From Rhizobiaceae bacterium (GTDB lineage Bacteria; Pseudomonadota; Alphaproteobacteria; Rhizobiales; Rhizobiaceae): a DNA stretch of 46,792 nucleotides. Of this stretch, positions 33,157 to 41,409 are shown piece after piece. The stretch is taken from contig JABSRX010000002.1 in assembly GCA_013214695.1 (NCBI GenBank), positions 11,541 to 58,332 of the forward strand, given 5' to 3'. Position 1 is the stretch's first letter. Each line of letters opens with the position of its first letter. Under the pieces are notes generated by a model. It was given only the letters and a program-made list of their open reading frames with translations, had not been told where the DNA came from and did no database searches. Both the position numbers and the translations under genes were made by a program.

Positions 33157-34997
33157 GCCGGCACGATTCGCATCTGACGGCCTTGATGCCGAAGCCTGCC
33201 CCGCTGGCCATGCCGCTGCAGGATTTTTCCAAGCCCCATCTCGACCCAGAGGTGCAAAAATTGGGGTCGATGAAGCCAGCCTTTCGTACCGGCCTGTTTC
33301 GACTGGGCACCTTTCTGCCGGCCATCGCCACCTCGCTGGTCCTGTTCTTCATTATCATGGACTGGTTCCGCCGCGATGGGTTCACCGGCATTGAGATTGC
33401 CATGATGCTGATGGTGACCTTCACTTCGTTCTGGATCTCGCTGTCAGTGGCTTCCAGCACGATCGGCTTGTTCTTTGCCCGCAAGGACAAACCGGCTGCT
33501 GCCAGCACCCCGGATGACGCGATGGATGTCGCTCTGCTGATTCCGGTTTACAACGAAGATCCCGATGCGGTTTTTGCCCGCTTGCAGGCGATGCGAGGAG
33601 ATTTGACAACCAGCAAGTCGCATCATCGGTTTGGCATCTTCATGCTCAGCGATACCCGTGACGATGCAATCGCCTTCCGCGAGGCGGCGCTGATTGATCA
33701 GATTCAACATCAGATGGGCAATAAGGTTCCCGTCTTCTATCGACGCAGGGCCCACAATGTTGAGCGCAAGACCGGCAATATCCGCGACTGGATCGAAAAC
33801 TGGGGCGGTGATTGGCAGGCCTTTTTGACGCTGGATGCCGACAGCCTGATGTCGGCTGGTGCGATCATTCGACTGGCGGATGAAATGGCGGCGCAGCCGC
33901 ATGCCGGGCTGATCCAGACAGTGCCGCGCCTGGTCGGGGCCAATTCCATCTTTTCGCGGGTTCAGCAGTTTGCCAACAATGTCTATGGCGGCGCGCTGGC
34001 GCGGGGCCTGGACCGATGGTCCGGCCACGAAGGCAATTATTGGGGTCACAACGCGATCATTCGCACCAAGGCCTTTGCCGCCTGCGCCGGCCTGCCGATA
34101 TTGCGCGGCAGGGGTGCGCTGGCCGGCACGATCAAGAGCCATGATTTTGTGGAAGCGGCCCTGCTGCGCCGGGCTGGATGGTCGGTGCGCCTGATACCGG
34201 AAATCACCGAAACCTACGAAGAAACTCCGCAGACGATCATCGATTACGTCTTGCGCGATCGGCGCTGGTGTCAGGGCAATCTGCAGCATCTGCGTCTGCT
34301 GTTTTCGGCCGGTTTCAAGGGCGCCTCGCGCTTCCACATGCTGCAGGGGGCGATGGCCTATATCGCCTCTGTCGTCTGGTTCGCCCTGCTGGTTGTCTGG
34401 GCGCTGATGGGCCGCGGCCGTGAGGACAGCGTGTTCCGCTATTTTGCCGAGACCAATCCGCTGTTTCCGCAATGGCCGGAAATCGACACGGTCAGCCGCA
34501 CTGTGGTGCTCGGTTTCATGTTGGGTCTGTTGTTGATCCCCAAACTGTTCGGCATTGCGCTGACCGTGCTGGATGATCCGTCACTGAAGGATATGGGCGG
34601 CCGCCGTCGTTTCTTCGCCAATGCGTTTTGCGAAATCACGCTTTCCTTCATTCTTGCCCCGATACTGATGGTCCAGCATGTGTCCGCCGTGTTCCGCACC
34701 GCCATGGGGCTGGATGTCGGCTGGTCACCGCAAAACCGCGCCGGCAGCGTTTATGGCTGGGGAATGCTGATCCGCTTCCATTGGCTGGAAACGCTGGTCG
34801 GATCCTTGCTGATCGCCGGCATCGTGGCCGGTCTGGTTACCCTCTGGCTGGCGCCCATCGCGATCAGTCTGGGATCGGCTGTGTTGATTTCGCACTGGAG
34901 CAGCAAGCCGCTGGCCAGCAATTCGGCCCTGTCGTCGATCATGGAAACCCAGGAGCGGCGTGCGCCGCCGCCAATCATTACGTCCTGCTACGTATAA
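33153..34997 (+). CDS. opgH: Glucans biosynthesis glucosyltransferase OpgH
   Basis: Membrane glycosyltransferase (GT2) that uses UDP-glucose to make the glucan chain. It has 614 residues. The GT2 domain shows LLIPVYNEDP (about 128), LDADSLM (about 226), HDFVEAALLRRAG (about 329) and RRWCQGN (about 370), the last being the conserved Q/RxxRW element. Membrane helices lie at about 50-70, 80-105 and in the C-terminal third. E. coli OpgH has 847 residues; the short form here lacks the long N-terminal extension and resembles Rhodobacter OpgH. A longer open frame from 32832 lies inside opgG; ATG 33153 overlaps the opgG stop. Confidence 0.92.
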   Translation: MSRHDSHLTALMPKPAPLAMPLQDFSKPHLDPEVQKLGSMKPAFRTGLFRLGTFLPAIATSLVLFFIIMDWFRRDGFTGIEIAMMLMVTFTSFWISLSVASSTIGLFFARKDKPAAASTPDDAMDVALLIPVYNEDPDAVFARLQAMRGDLTTSKSHHRFGIFMLSDTRDDAIAFREAALIDQIQHQMGNKVPVFYRRRAHNVERKTGNIRDWIENWGGDWQAFLTLDADSLMSAGAIIRLADEMAAQPHAGLIQTVPRLVGANSIFSRVQQFANNVYGGALARGLDRWSGHEGNYWGHNAIIRTKAFAACAGLPILRGRGALAGTIKSHDFVEAALLRRAGWSVRLIPEITETYEETPQTIIDYVLRDRRWCQGNLQHLRLLFSAGFKGASRFHMLQGAMAYIASVVWFALLVVWALMGRGREDSVFRYFAETNPLFPQWPEIDTVSRTVVLGFMLGLLLIPKLFGIALTVLDDPSLKDMGGRRRFFANAFCEITLSFILAPILMVQHVSAVFRTAMGLDVGWSPQNRAGSVYGWGMLIRFHWLETLVGSLLIAGIVAGLVTLWLAPIAISLGSAVLISHWSSKPLASNSALSSIMETQERRAPPPIITSCYV

Positions 34998-35038
34998 AAC
35001 CGGCGCCCTCGCAGCCGCTACATCGCCGCGTCGCCGCC

Positions 35039-36166
35039 TCAGCGGTGACGCAGGCCCAGCTTGTTGCGTCCGAATTGATCACGCACCCGCGCCATGATGT
35101 CGACGTCGAGCTGCAGCAGAATGTGGATGACATCGATGGGCACCCAGTTTTCACGGATCTTGCCCTCGTGATGAAGATAGAAATCCATCACCCGCATTTC
35201 TGTACGCTTGCCGGTTGTGCCGCTGCCGAACAGGCCGCCACCGGTATTCTGCGCAATCACACTGGGCCAGCCTCCGGTGACCGAATAGGGGCCGTCGCCG
35301 ATCTGAATGTAATGGCCGGAATCTGAAGCCGTGCCGCTCTGAGTTTCTTCGTTGATGATCGACTGGCCACCCTTGCGGCCGGGCCAGAACAGGCGGAACG
35401 GCAACTGGTGGAAGTCGACAAAGCCTTCCAGGGCACGGGTGGTGCCGATCCCGGAGGGGCCGTACCACATCATTTTCTCATGCCAGTGTTCCTTCTGTGG
35501 CATGTTGATCAGGCCGTCACGGCCCTTCATTTCGTGATCCTTGTAGTCACCGAGCGATTTGTGCATCGCCAGCGTCTGGGCAATCGAGGCGAGCCCTTCG
35601 TCCATGTCTTGTTCGCTGAGGACCAGCCCGTCGCAGGTGATCGGCCCCATCCAGCGCCCCTCGGTGCCCCAGCTTGGCGCCAGGGGCCAGAAGCCCGCCT
35701 GGCGAATAACATCAAGCACGTCCCAAAGACAGGTTGATTGAACGATCTTGTCGCCGTCCAGAATATGCACCTCGCCATAGCGCAGAAAGATCGGCTGCCC
35801 GGTGGCCGGGATGTCGAGCCAGTCTTCGACAAAGGTTCCGCAATAGTGTCCCACGCAGGCGACCATGTCCTGTTCCTCACCATGACGGTTGCGATACCGC
35901 CCGCCGACCAGGATTTCGTCCCGCCGTTCCAGGTTCGGAAAGCTCGTTTTCAGCGGCAGCCAGGCCGTCTCGGCGACCGCCTGTGTGCCTTGCACTTCGT
36001 TCATTGGATGAGACCCGCGCCAGTGTGCGTCTTGGGCGTAGATGGCGTCGAGAGCCGCTGACAAATCCTCAATTGAGCAATCGGCAATGGCGTGCATTTT
36101 GGCTTGAATCAGCCGTTTATTGGCCAAATTGAGTGCCTGTGGAATGGGAAGGCATCCGTTTTTCAT
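35039..36166 (-). CDS. Tandem SnoaL-like (NTF2-fold) protein, long form
   Basis: A 375-residue protein with two weakly similar SnoaL/NTF2-type halves (about 25-170 and 200-365). Visible features are DAHWRGSHPMNEVQG in half one, repeated Trp-rich segments, and KMMWYGPSGIGTTRALEGFVDFHQLPFR at the start of half two (about 238-265, described by position). NTF2-like proteins bind small hydrophobic or polar ligands in a cone-shaped pocket and often isomerise or dehydrate them. The protein is divergent from the sugar-binding protein gene, sharing a regulatory gap with several palindromes, and resembles in layout the 43541 protein. The first ATG was used; MHAIADCS is an alternative. Function unknown. 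Confidence 0.72.
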   Translation of the reverse strand: MKNGCLPIPQALNLANKRLIQAKMHAIADCSIEDLSAALDAIYAQDAHWRGSHPMNEVQGTQAVAETAWLPLKTSFPNLERRDEILVGGRYRNRHGEEQDMVACVGHYCGTFVEDWLDIPATGQPIFLRYGEVHILDGDKIVQSTCLWDVLDVIRQAGFWPLAPSWGTEGRWMGPITCDGLVLSEQDMDEGLASIAQTLAMHKSLGDYKDHEMKGRDGLINMPQKEHWHEKMMWYGPSGIGTTRALEGFVDFHQLPFRLFWPGRKGGQSIINEETQSGTASDSGHYIQIGDGPYSVTGGWPSVIAQNTGGGLFGSGTTGKRTEMRVMDFYLHHEGKIRENWVPIDVIHILLQLDVDIMARVRDQFGRNKLGLRHR

Positions 36167-36227
36167 CGTAAAATCAATCTATTGCGTTGGAAGTTCGTCA
36201 AAATTGGCTATTCGATCACATTAATCG

Positions 36228-36243
36228 TTGCATACGTATGCAA
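36228..36243. promoter_or_regulatory. 16-bp perfect palindrome TTGCATACGTATGCAA (putative operator 1)
   Basis: A perfect 16-bp palindrome with a central CG lies in the divergent gap between the SnoaL-like gene (start 36166) and the sugar-binding protein gene (start 36388). The same 14-bp core TGCATACGTATGCA recurs at 41353-41366. The central CG and 16-bp size suit a LacI-family operator. Confidence 0.75.
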
Positions 36244-36250
36244 TAAGTGA

Positions 36251-36339
36251 TTGTCTTAACGACAAACGAGTGGCTTGTCTTGTGGTTTTTGTAATCACTA
36301 GACTTGTTTCCGGTCGATGACCGTCGTTTTGCGCGCAAA
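36251..36339. promoter_or_regulatory. Further palindromes in the SnoaL/ABC divergent region
   Basis: Three more symmetric elements lie downstream of operator 1: TTGTC-TTAAC-GACAA (36251-36265), CGGTC-GAT-GACCG (36311-36323) and TTTGCGCGCAAA (36328-36339). Together with operator 1 they occupy much of the 221-bp gap, consistent with a complex control region. None can be assigned to a named regulator. Confidence 0.4.
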
Positions 36340-36387
36340 CACAGTTTTTGAGGTCACTATCAGCCTCAATATCTAGGGAGAAACCAT

Positions 36388-37623
36388 ATGATAAAGAAAC
36401 TACTTCTGGCCAGCGTATTGGCGCTGGCAACATCAGCTACAGCCCACGCTGCCTGTGACATCAGCAGCGGCCGCGTCAGCGTTGTTGGAAACGAGTTCCC
36501 GGCAATTCAGACCGTTGGCAAGGGCGCCATGGCCTGTGCTGGTGATGGTGTTGAAGTCAAAACAAACCTCACAGCTGACCACCAGAAAATCAATCTGGCC
36601 GGTATGCAGGGCAACCCAGCCGAATACACATCCGCGATCATCGCGAACTCTTCAATCGTCGCTCTGATGAACGAAGACGTGATCCGTCCGCTGGACGATC
36701 TGGTCGCCAAATACGGTGGCAGCCTGAAGAAAAACCAGCTGATCACCATCAACGGCAAGGTCATGGCTGTTGCCTTCATGGCCAACGCCCAGCATCTCGT
36801 CTACCGCGCTGACGTGCTGGAGAAAATCGGTGTTGAGCCGCCAAAGACCTACGAAGACATGCTGGCTGCTGCGAAGATGATTCGCGAAAAGGGCATTCTT
36901 CAGAACCCTGTTGGTGGCGCCTATAAAGCTGGCTGGAACCTGGCTCAGGAATTCAACAACATGTTCCTCGGCTACGGCGGTTCGCACTTCAAAGACGGTT
37001 CGGCCATGCCAAACGTCAATTCAGAAGCTGGTGTTAAAGCTCTGAACATGATGAAGGCGCTGAGCGAGTACATGAACCCTGACTTCCTGACCCACGATTC
37101 CAACGCAACCAACGCTGAATACCGCGCCGGTAACGTGGCTCTGATGAACATGTGGGGTTCCCGCGCAGCAACCATGACCGATGCTGACGGCGTGCCACAG
37201 GAAGTCATCGACGGCTTCAAGATTGCTGGCCCAATGACTGTCGGTGGTGGTTCCACTGCAGCCTCCACCCTGTGGTGGGACGGTTGGACCGTTGCCAAGA
37301 ACATCTCCGATGCAGACGCTGAAGCGACCTTCAAGGCGATGATGAACGGTATCGACCCAGCTATGCTGAAAGACGCAGAAGTCGCCAAGCAGGCTGTCTG
37401 GCTGATCGATGGATATGAGCCAACTGCAGCCGCCACCGGCGTGTTTGCTGCTGCTCAGATGAACACCATTCCTTACCCAATGTTGCCTTACATGGGTCTG
37501 ATGCACACTGCACTGGGTGCAGAGCTTGCAGACTTCATGCAGGGCAAGGAAAGCGCCGAGCAGGCTCTGGCAGACGTTGAAGCTGCCTACACTGCTGCCG
37601 CTAAGGAAAACGGTTACCTGTAA
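36388..37623 (+). CDS. Sugar-type ABC transporter substrate-binding protein (family 1)
   Basis: A 411-residue periplasmic receptor with a Sec signal peptide (MIKKLLLASVLALATSATA, cleavage near AHA before ACDISSG). It belongs to the SBP_bac_1 type of carbohydrate ABC importers by fold pattern (TADHQKINLAGMQGNPAEY early, GYGGSHFKDGSAMPNVNSE in the middle, YRAGNVALMNMWGSRA later). Ala is mostly GCT and Leu mostly CTG, so codon use looks restricted, consistent with high expression. GGGAGAAACCAT gives a good ribosome site. A hairpin follows its stop. It is the first gene of a four-gene importer. The ligand is probably a sugar, polyol or a similarly hydroxylated compound, but it is not known. Confidence 0.9.
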   Translation: MIKKLLLASVLALATSATAHAACDISSGRVSVVGNEFPAIQTVGKGAMACAGDGVEVKTNLTADHQKINLAGMQGNPAEYTSAIIANSSIVALMNEDVIRPLDDLVAKYGGSLKKNQLITINGKVMAVAFMANAQHLVYRADVLEKIGVEPPKTYEDMLAAAKMIREKGILQNPVGGAYKAGWNLAQEFNNMFLGYGGSHFKDGSAMPNVNSEAGVKALNMMKALSEYMNPDFLTHDSNATNAEYRAGNVALMNMWGSRAATMTDADGVPQEVIDGFKIAGPMTVGGGSTAASTLWWDGWTVAKNISDADAEATFKAMMNGIDPAMLKDAEVAKQAVWLIDGYEPTAAATGVFAAAQMNTIPYPMLPYMGLMHTALGAELADFMQGKESAEQALADVEAAYTAAAKENGYL

Positions 37624-37630
37624 AAACCTT

Positions 37631-37661
37631 GGAGCGGCGCCGCACTTGTCGGTGCCGCTCC
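37631..37661 (+). terminator. Hairpin after the sugar-binding protein gene (attenuator-like)
   Basis: A 12-bp stem, GGAGCGGCGCCG/CGGTGCCGCTCC with one G-T wobble and a 7-nt loop, starts 8 nt after the stop and is followed by CTTCTCTTTT. The T-tract is imperfect, so partial termination between binding protein and permease genes is likely. Confidence 0.75.
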
Positions 37662-37686
37662 CTTCTCTTTTGGCGGACATTTCAGC

Positions 37687-38712
37687 ATGAAACATAAGAC
37701 CTTCTTCTGGTTCTTTTTGCCGACCGGCCTGGCGATGCTGGTATTCATTGCCGCGCCCATCGTCTCCGTCGTCATGCAGTCCATGTTCCTGCCCATCGAG
37801 GCGGTGCTGGTTGAGACCGAAAACTGCGGTCCCTTCGGCTGTAAGACGGAAACCACGATCGATCAGGAAGCCACCGCGAAACTGCGCGAAGCCAATCCGC
37901 TTGGGCGTTTTGCCGGTCTGGAAGTCTATTTTGACCGGGGCCATCTGGCGACGTCTGAAGTTGCTGAAGCCTGGAACACCAGCGAAAGCTGGGGCGCCTT
38001 TTTTGCTGAACTGCGCGACCTGCCCTTCTATCGGGCCATTGCTTTCACGCTGACCTACACATTTGTCTGCACACCTTTGTTGATCGCCCTTGGCTTTGCC
38101 ATCGCCGTTGCTGTCAACTCGCTTCACCGGCATCTCAAAGGCCTGGTGATCTTCTTTTCCCTCCTGCCGATGATCGTCACCCCGCTGGTTGGATCACTGA
38201 TCCTGTTCTGGATGATCGATTCCCGCGGCATATTGGGGAACTTCATCTCATTTCTGGCCAATGACCCGGACCTCAGCTTGAAGGCATCGACGCCGTTGAT
38301 GTGGACTTCGCTGATTGTCTACGGCATCTGGTCATCTGCTCCATTTGCCTTTGTGGTGTTCTATGCCGGCCTTCAGACGGTGCCGCAGGACACGCTTGAA
38401 AGCGCCCAGATTGACGGCGCCACCCGTTGGCAGCAGATCCGTTATGTAACTATTCCGCACATCATGCCGCTGGTCACTTTCGTGGCGCTGATTCAGCTGA
38501 TGGACAATTTCCGCGTGTTTGAACCGATTGTCGGGTTCAACGCGGAAGCCCATGCAACCTCACTCAGTTGGATCATCTTTAACGATCTCGGCGGAGAGAC
38601 CCGCCAGTTGGGGGCGGCGGCGACGACCTCGGTGCTGACCATTTTGGGCGTGGCTATTTTGCTCAGTCCGGTGCTGGTGCGCACCTGGCGCGACTTCCGT
38701 GGGAGGACCTGA
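37687..38712 (+). CDS. Sugar-type ABC transporter permease, MalF-like
   Basis: A 341-residue inner-membrane permease. After an N-terminal helix (FFWFFLPTGLAMLVFIAAPIV) comes a periplasmic loop of about 70 residues that contains two close cysteines (ENCGPFGCKTE, about 41-51). The helices then resume near FYRAIAFTLTY. The EAA loop reads ESAQIDGATRWQQIRYVTIPHI (about 238-259, described by position). The Cys pair in the loop is unusual and could form a disulfide outside the membrane. It is followed by the second permease after 3 nt. Confidence 0.92.
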   Translation: MKHKTFFWFFLPTGLAMLVFIAAPIVSVVMQSMFLPIEAVLVETENCGPFGCKTETTIDQEATAKLREANPLGRFAGLEVYFDRGHLATSEVAEAWNTSESWGAFFAELRDLPFYRAIAFTLTYTFVCTPLLIALGFAIAVAVNSLHRHLKGLVIFFSLLPMIVTPLVGSLILFWMIDSRGILGNFISFLANDPDLSLKASTPLMWTSLIVYGIWSSAPFAFVVFYAGLQTVPQDTLESAQIDGATRWQQIRYVTIPHIMPLVTFVALIQLMDNFRVFEPIVGFNAEAHATSLSWIIFNDLGGETRQLGAAATTSVLTILGVAILLSPVLVRTWRDFRGRT

Positions 38713-38715
38713 TCG

Positions 38716-39597
38716 ATGGCTGCTGCTTCCCAAAGAAAACCGCTTGGACTGCAGATCTTCCTGTCGGCCTTTGTCGTCATCTGGCTGATCATGGCGGCGT
38801 TCCCGTTCATCTGGACCCTTTGGGGCTCCTTTAAGGTTGAACTCGACTTCTTCTCAATCGCCGACTGGACGAACGCCATTACCGGCGTCCGCACCGAGAC
38901 CACCCATGGCTCGCCGTTTACCGATGCCGGCTATGTCGGCGCCTGGGTCCAGGAAGAATTCTGGCGCAATGTGATCAACACGTCGCTGGTCTGCATTTTC
39001 GTGGTCGCCACGTCGCTGACCATTGGAACGCTTGGTGGCTATGCGTTAAGCCGGTCCGGTTTCAAATATGTCTTCTGGCTGCTGATCATCGCCCTGATCT
39101 TCCGCGCCATGCCGCCGATTACCCTGGTGTCCGGCTATCTGCCCGTGTTCTTTGACTACAATGTCTGGGGCTATTTGCCGACGGCGATTGTCGTCCTGGT
39201 GGCGATCAACCAGCCGTTCACCCTGTGGATGCTGCACTCGTTCTTTGAGGGCATTCCAAAGGAGTTGGACGAAAGCGCCAAGGTCGACGGCTGCACCCAG
39301 TTCCAGGCGTTCCGTCAGGTGATCATTCCGGTGATGTGGCCGGGTGTCATCACCACAGGGCTGTTCTCGTTCCTGTTGGCCTATAACGACTTTGCGGTAA
39401 CTTCGATGGTTCTGGCTGAGCAGAACCGCACCATGGTGCCCGCCATCGCGGCCTTCCTGGGAACCACCTATACGGAAGGCAATGTGATGTTTGCGGTGGC
39501 CGCTGTGGTCTCGGCAACAGCGCCGCTCTTCGTGCTTGTCATGTTCTTCCAGCGCCAGATCGTCAGCGGCCTCACCGCCGGCGCGGTCAAGGGGTAG
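38716..39597 (+). CDS. Sugar-type ABC transporter permease, MalG-like
   Basis: A 293-residue inner-membrane permease with six helices. The EAA loop DESAKVDGCTQFQAFRQVIIP (about 188-208, described by position) shows the family pattern ESAxxDG, followed by the VITTGLFSFLLAYNDF region. The first periplasmic loop (about 42-85) is longer than in many MalG proteins. It starts 3 nt after the MalF-like gene and pairs with it to form the transport channel. A gap of 60 bp then precedes the ATPase gene. Confidence 0.92.
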   Translation: MAAASQRKPLGLQIFLSAFVVIWLIMAAFPFIWTLWGSFKVELDFFSIADWTNAITGVRTETTHGSPFTDAGYVGAWVQEEFWRNVINTSLVCIFVVATSLTIGTLGGYALSRSGFKYVFWLLIIALIFRAMPPITLVSGYLPVFFDYNVWGYLPTAIVVLVAINQPFTLWMLHSFFEGIPKELDESAKVDGCTQFQAFRQVIIPVMWPGVITTGLFSFLLAYNDFAVTSMVLAEQNRTMVPAIAAFLGTTYTEGNVMFAVAAVVSATAPLFVLVMFFQRQIVSGLTAGAVKG

Positions 39598-39657
39598 AAC
39601 ATGGTGCCACAGCAAAAAACTAACCGCGCTTTTTGGCGCCCATTCGAAGGTTGAGAA

Positions 39658-40707
39658 ATGGCCAGTATCAGTCTCAAGAAAGTAAGCAAACGCTGGGGCG
39701 ACTTTGTCGGTGTTCAGGAGTTTGACCTGGAAATTGCCGACAAGGAATTCCTGGTTCTTCTCGGGCCATCCGGTTGTGGCAAGACCACGACCATGCGGAT
39801 GATCGCAGGACTGGAAGAAGCAACTTCCGGAGAAATCTGGATTGGCGATCGCATGGTCAACGATCTGGAGCCGAAGGACCGCGACATTGCGATGGTGTTC
39901 CAGAGCTACGGCCTGTATCCGAATATGACGGTCTACGATAACATTCGATTTCCTCTGAAGGTGCGTAAAGTCGATGCCTCGACCCACGCGGAACGGGTTC
40001 AGCGCGCCGTTGATATGGTGGAGCTGAACGAGTTTACACATCGTCGCCCGGCGGAACTGTCTGGTGGTCAGCGTCAGCGCGTTGCCCTGGCACGCGCGAT
40101 TGTCCGTGAACCCACCGTGTTCCTGATGGACGAGCCGCTGTCCAACCTAGACGCCAAACTGCGCGTTTCGACCCGCGCCCAGATCAAGAACTTGCAGAAC
40201 ACACTTGCGACCACAACCATCTACGTGACCCATGATCAGATCGAAGCCATGACATTGGCGGATCGCGTTGTCGTCATGAATGCTGGCGTCGTGCAGCAGG
40301 TCGGCACGCCGGTCGACATTTACGACCGCCCACAGAACACCTTTGTGGCCAGCTTTATCGGCTCGCCCGCCATGAACCTGATGGAAGGCACGCTGGAGAA
40401 CGGCGTGTTCACCGGCGAAAACGTTAAGGTGACAGGCTTGAGCAAAGATCATTCAGGTCCTGTCACCCTGGGTTTCCGCGCCGAGGATGCTGAGATTTCA
40501 GACAAGGCCGCGGCAATTGAAGCGCCCGTTTATTCGATGGAACTGCTGGGTGAAGCTACGATGGTCACGGCCAAGGCCGGCGGCAATCTAGTTTCGGTCA
40601 AGGCGGCAAAGGATTATCGTTCGGATATCGGTGATACCGTGCATGTCTCGATCCCGGGTGACATCTGTCATCTGTTCGACGGCACGTCCGGCGAGCGCCT
40701 CGACTAG
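39658..40707 (+). CDS. Sugar-type ABC transporter ATP-binding protein (UgpC/MalK/MsmX type)
   Basis: A 349-residue ATPase. Walker A GPSGCGKTT is at about 36-44, the Q-loop VFQSYGLYPNMTV near 81, the signature LSGGQRQR near 136 and Walker B VFLMDEP near 157, followed by SNLDAKLR typical of the MalK group. The C-terminal third (about 240-349) is a TOBE/regulatory domain (FIGSPAMNLMEG, LGFRAEDAEI). It completes the importer with the two permeases. A SnoaL-like gene follows 37 nt later. Confidence 0.94.
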   Translation: MASISLKKVSKRWGDFVGVQEFDLEIADKEFLVLLGPSGCGKTTTMRMIAGLEEATSGEIWIGDRMVNDLEPKDRDIAMVFQSYGLYPNMTVYDNIRFPLKVRKVDASTHAERVQRAVDMVELNEFTHRRPAELSGGQRQRVALARAIVREPTVFLMDEPLSNLDAKLRVSTRAQIKNLQNTLATTTIYVTHDQIEAMTLADRVVVMNAGVVQQVGTPVDIYDRPQNTFVASFIGSPAMNLMEGTLENGVFTGENVKVTGLSKDHSGPVTLGFRAEDAEISDKAAAIEAPVYSMELLGEATMVTAKAGGNLVSVKAAKDYRSDIGDTVHVSIPGDICHLFDGTSGERLD

Positions 40708-40744
40708 ACCGGCTCACGATTCATAGAGAAAGACCAAGGCGTCC

Positions 40745-41290
40745 ATGAAAGGCTCCCGTCCTGAACAGTCCTACCTGACTCGCGACAACGACCCTGCCGC
40801 AACCGAAGCGACACGGGGCGTCATCGAGGACATGGTGGATGGTCTCAACGACCACCGTATCGCCGATATTGGCGAGTTTTTTGCTGACGGCTTCCGCTGG
40901 ATGGGCAATGCCGGCTGCGGCTTCAAGGAAGGTCTGCGGGAGTTTCAGGAAGCCTGGCAAAAGCCGTTTCAGGCGGCCTTTTCCGACAAGGTCTGCATCG
41001 ATGAAGCGCGGCTGTTCGATGGTCAATGGGCGGCTGCCCTTGGCCGTCAGGAAGCGGTGCATTCCGGCCCGTTTTTCGGCATCGAACCAACCGGCAAAAA
41101 GGTCGTTATCCGCTACATGGATTTCTGGAAGGTTGTTGACGGCAAGATCGTCGACAACTGGGTCATGGTCGATTTTCCCAGCGTGCTGCAACAATTGGGG
41201 CACGACGTTTTCGATGGAAAAGGCTGGGAAAATCTGACCGACAATCCCAAGCGGGATTTCCGTCCAGAACAATTGCCGTGGCGAACTTAA
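40745..41290 (+). CDS. SnoaL-like (NTF2-fold) protein, short form
   Basis: A 181-residue protein with one NTF2/SnoaL domain. The core reads VIEDMVDGLNDHRIADIGEFFADGFRWMGNAG at the start (about 26-57, described by position) and VVIRYMDFWKVVDGKIVDNWVMVD near the end, a pattern typical of ester cyclase/SnoaL-like proteins. It may isomerise, dehydrate or cyclise a small ligand. It sits between the ATPase gene and the HisD-like gene, with AAGG before its ATG. It is the second of three SnoaL-like proteins in this cluster, the others being double-domain. Confidence 0.78.
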   Translation: MKGSRPEQSYLTRDNDPAATEATRGVIEDMVDGLNDHRIADIGEFFADGFRWMGNAGCGFKEGLREFQEAWQKPFQAAFSDKVCIDEARLFDGQWAAALGRQEAVHSGPFFGIEPTGKKVVIRYMDFWKVVDGKIVDNWVMVDFPSVLQQLGHDVFDGKGWENLTDNPKRDFRPEQLPWRT

Positions 41291-41351
41291 GTCAATCAAA
41301 CCCGTAAATTAGAGGAGAAGGGCCAAAGCGAAATCCGAACCAGTCGAACCA

Positions 41352-41367
41352 CTGCATACGTATGCAG
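41352..41367. promoter_or_regulatory. 16-bp perfect palindrome CTGCATACGTATGCAG (putative operator 2)
   Basis: A second perfect 16-bp palindrome with the same 14-bp core as operator 1 (TGCATACGTATGCA). It lies 43 bp upstream of the HisD-like start and 62 bp after the short SnoaL-like gene. It indicates an internal promoter or regulated site for the downstream enzymes and ties them to the importer. Confidence 0.75.
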
Positions 41368-41409
41368 GCCCATCGTCGACGCGGAATTTCCCGGCCAATG
41401 GAGCAACAC

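Noticed and set aside
33444-34472. Minus-strand open frame of 342 codons
   Set aside because: Antisense to opgH, whose GT2 motifs are complete; composition is typical of a mirror frame.
41362-41409. Upstream start of the HpsN-like gene
   Set aside because: It begins inside the operator palindrome and has no ribosome site, while ATG 41410 has GGAG at the right distance and a family-like N-terminus.
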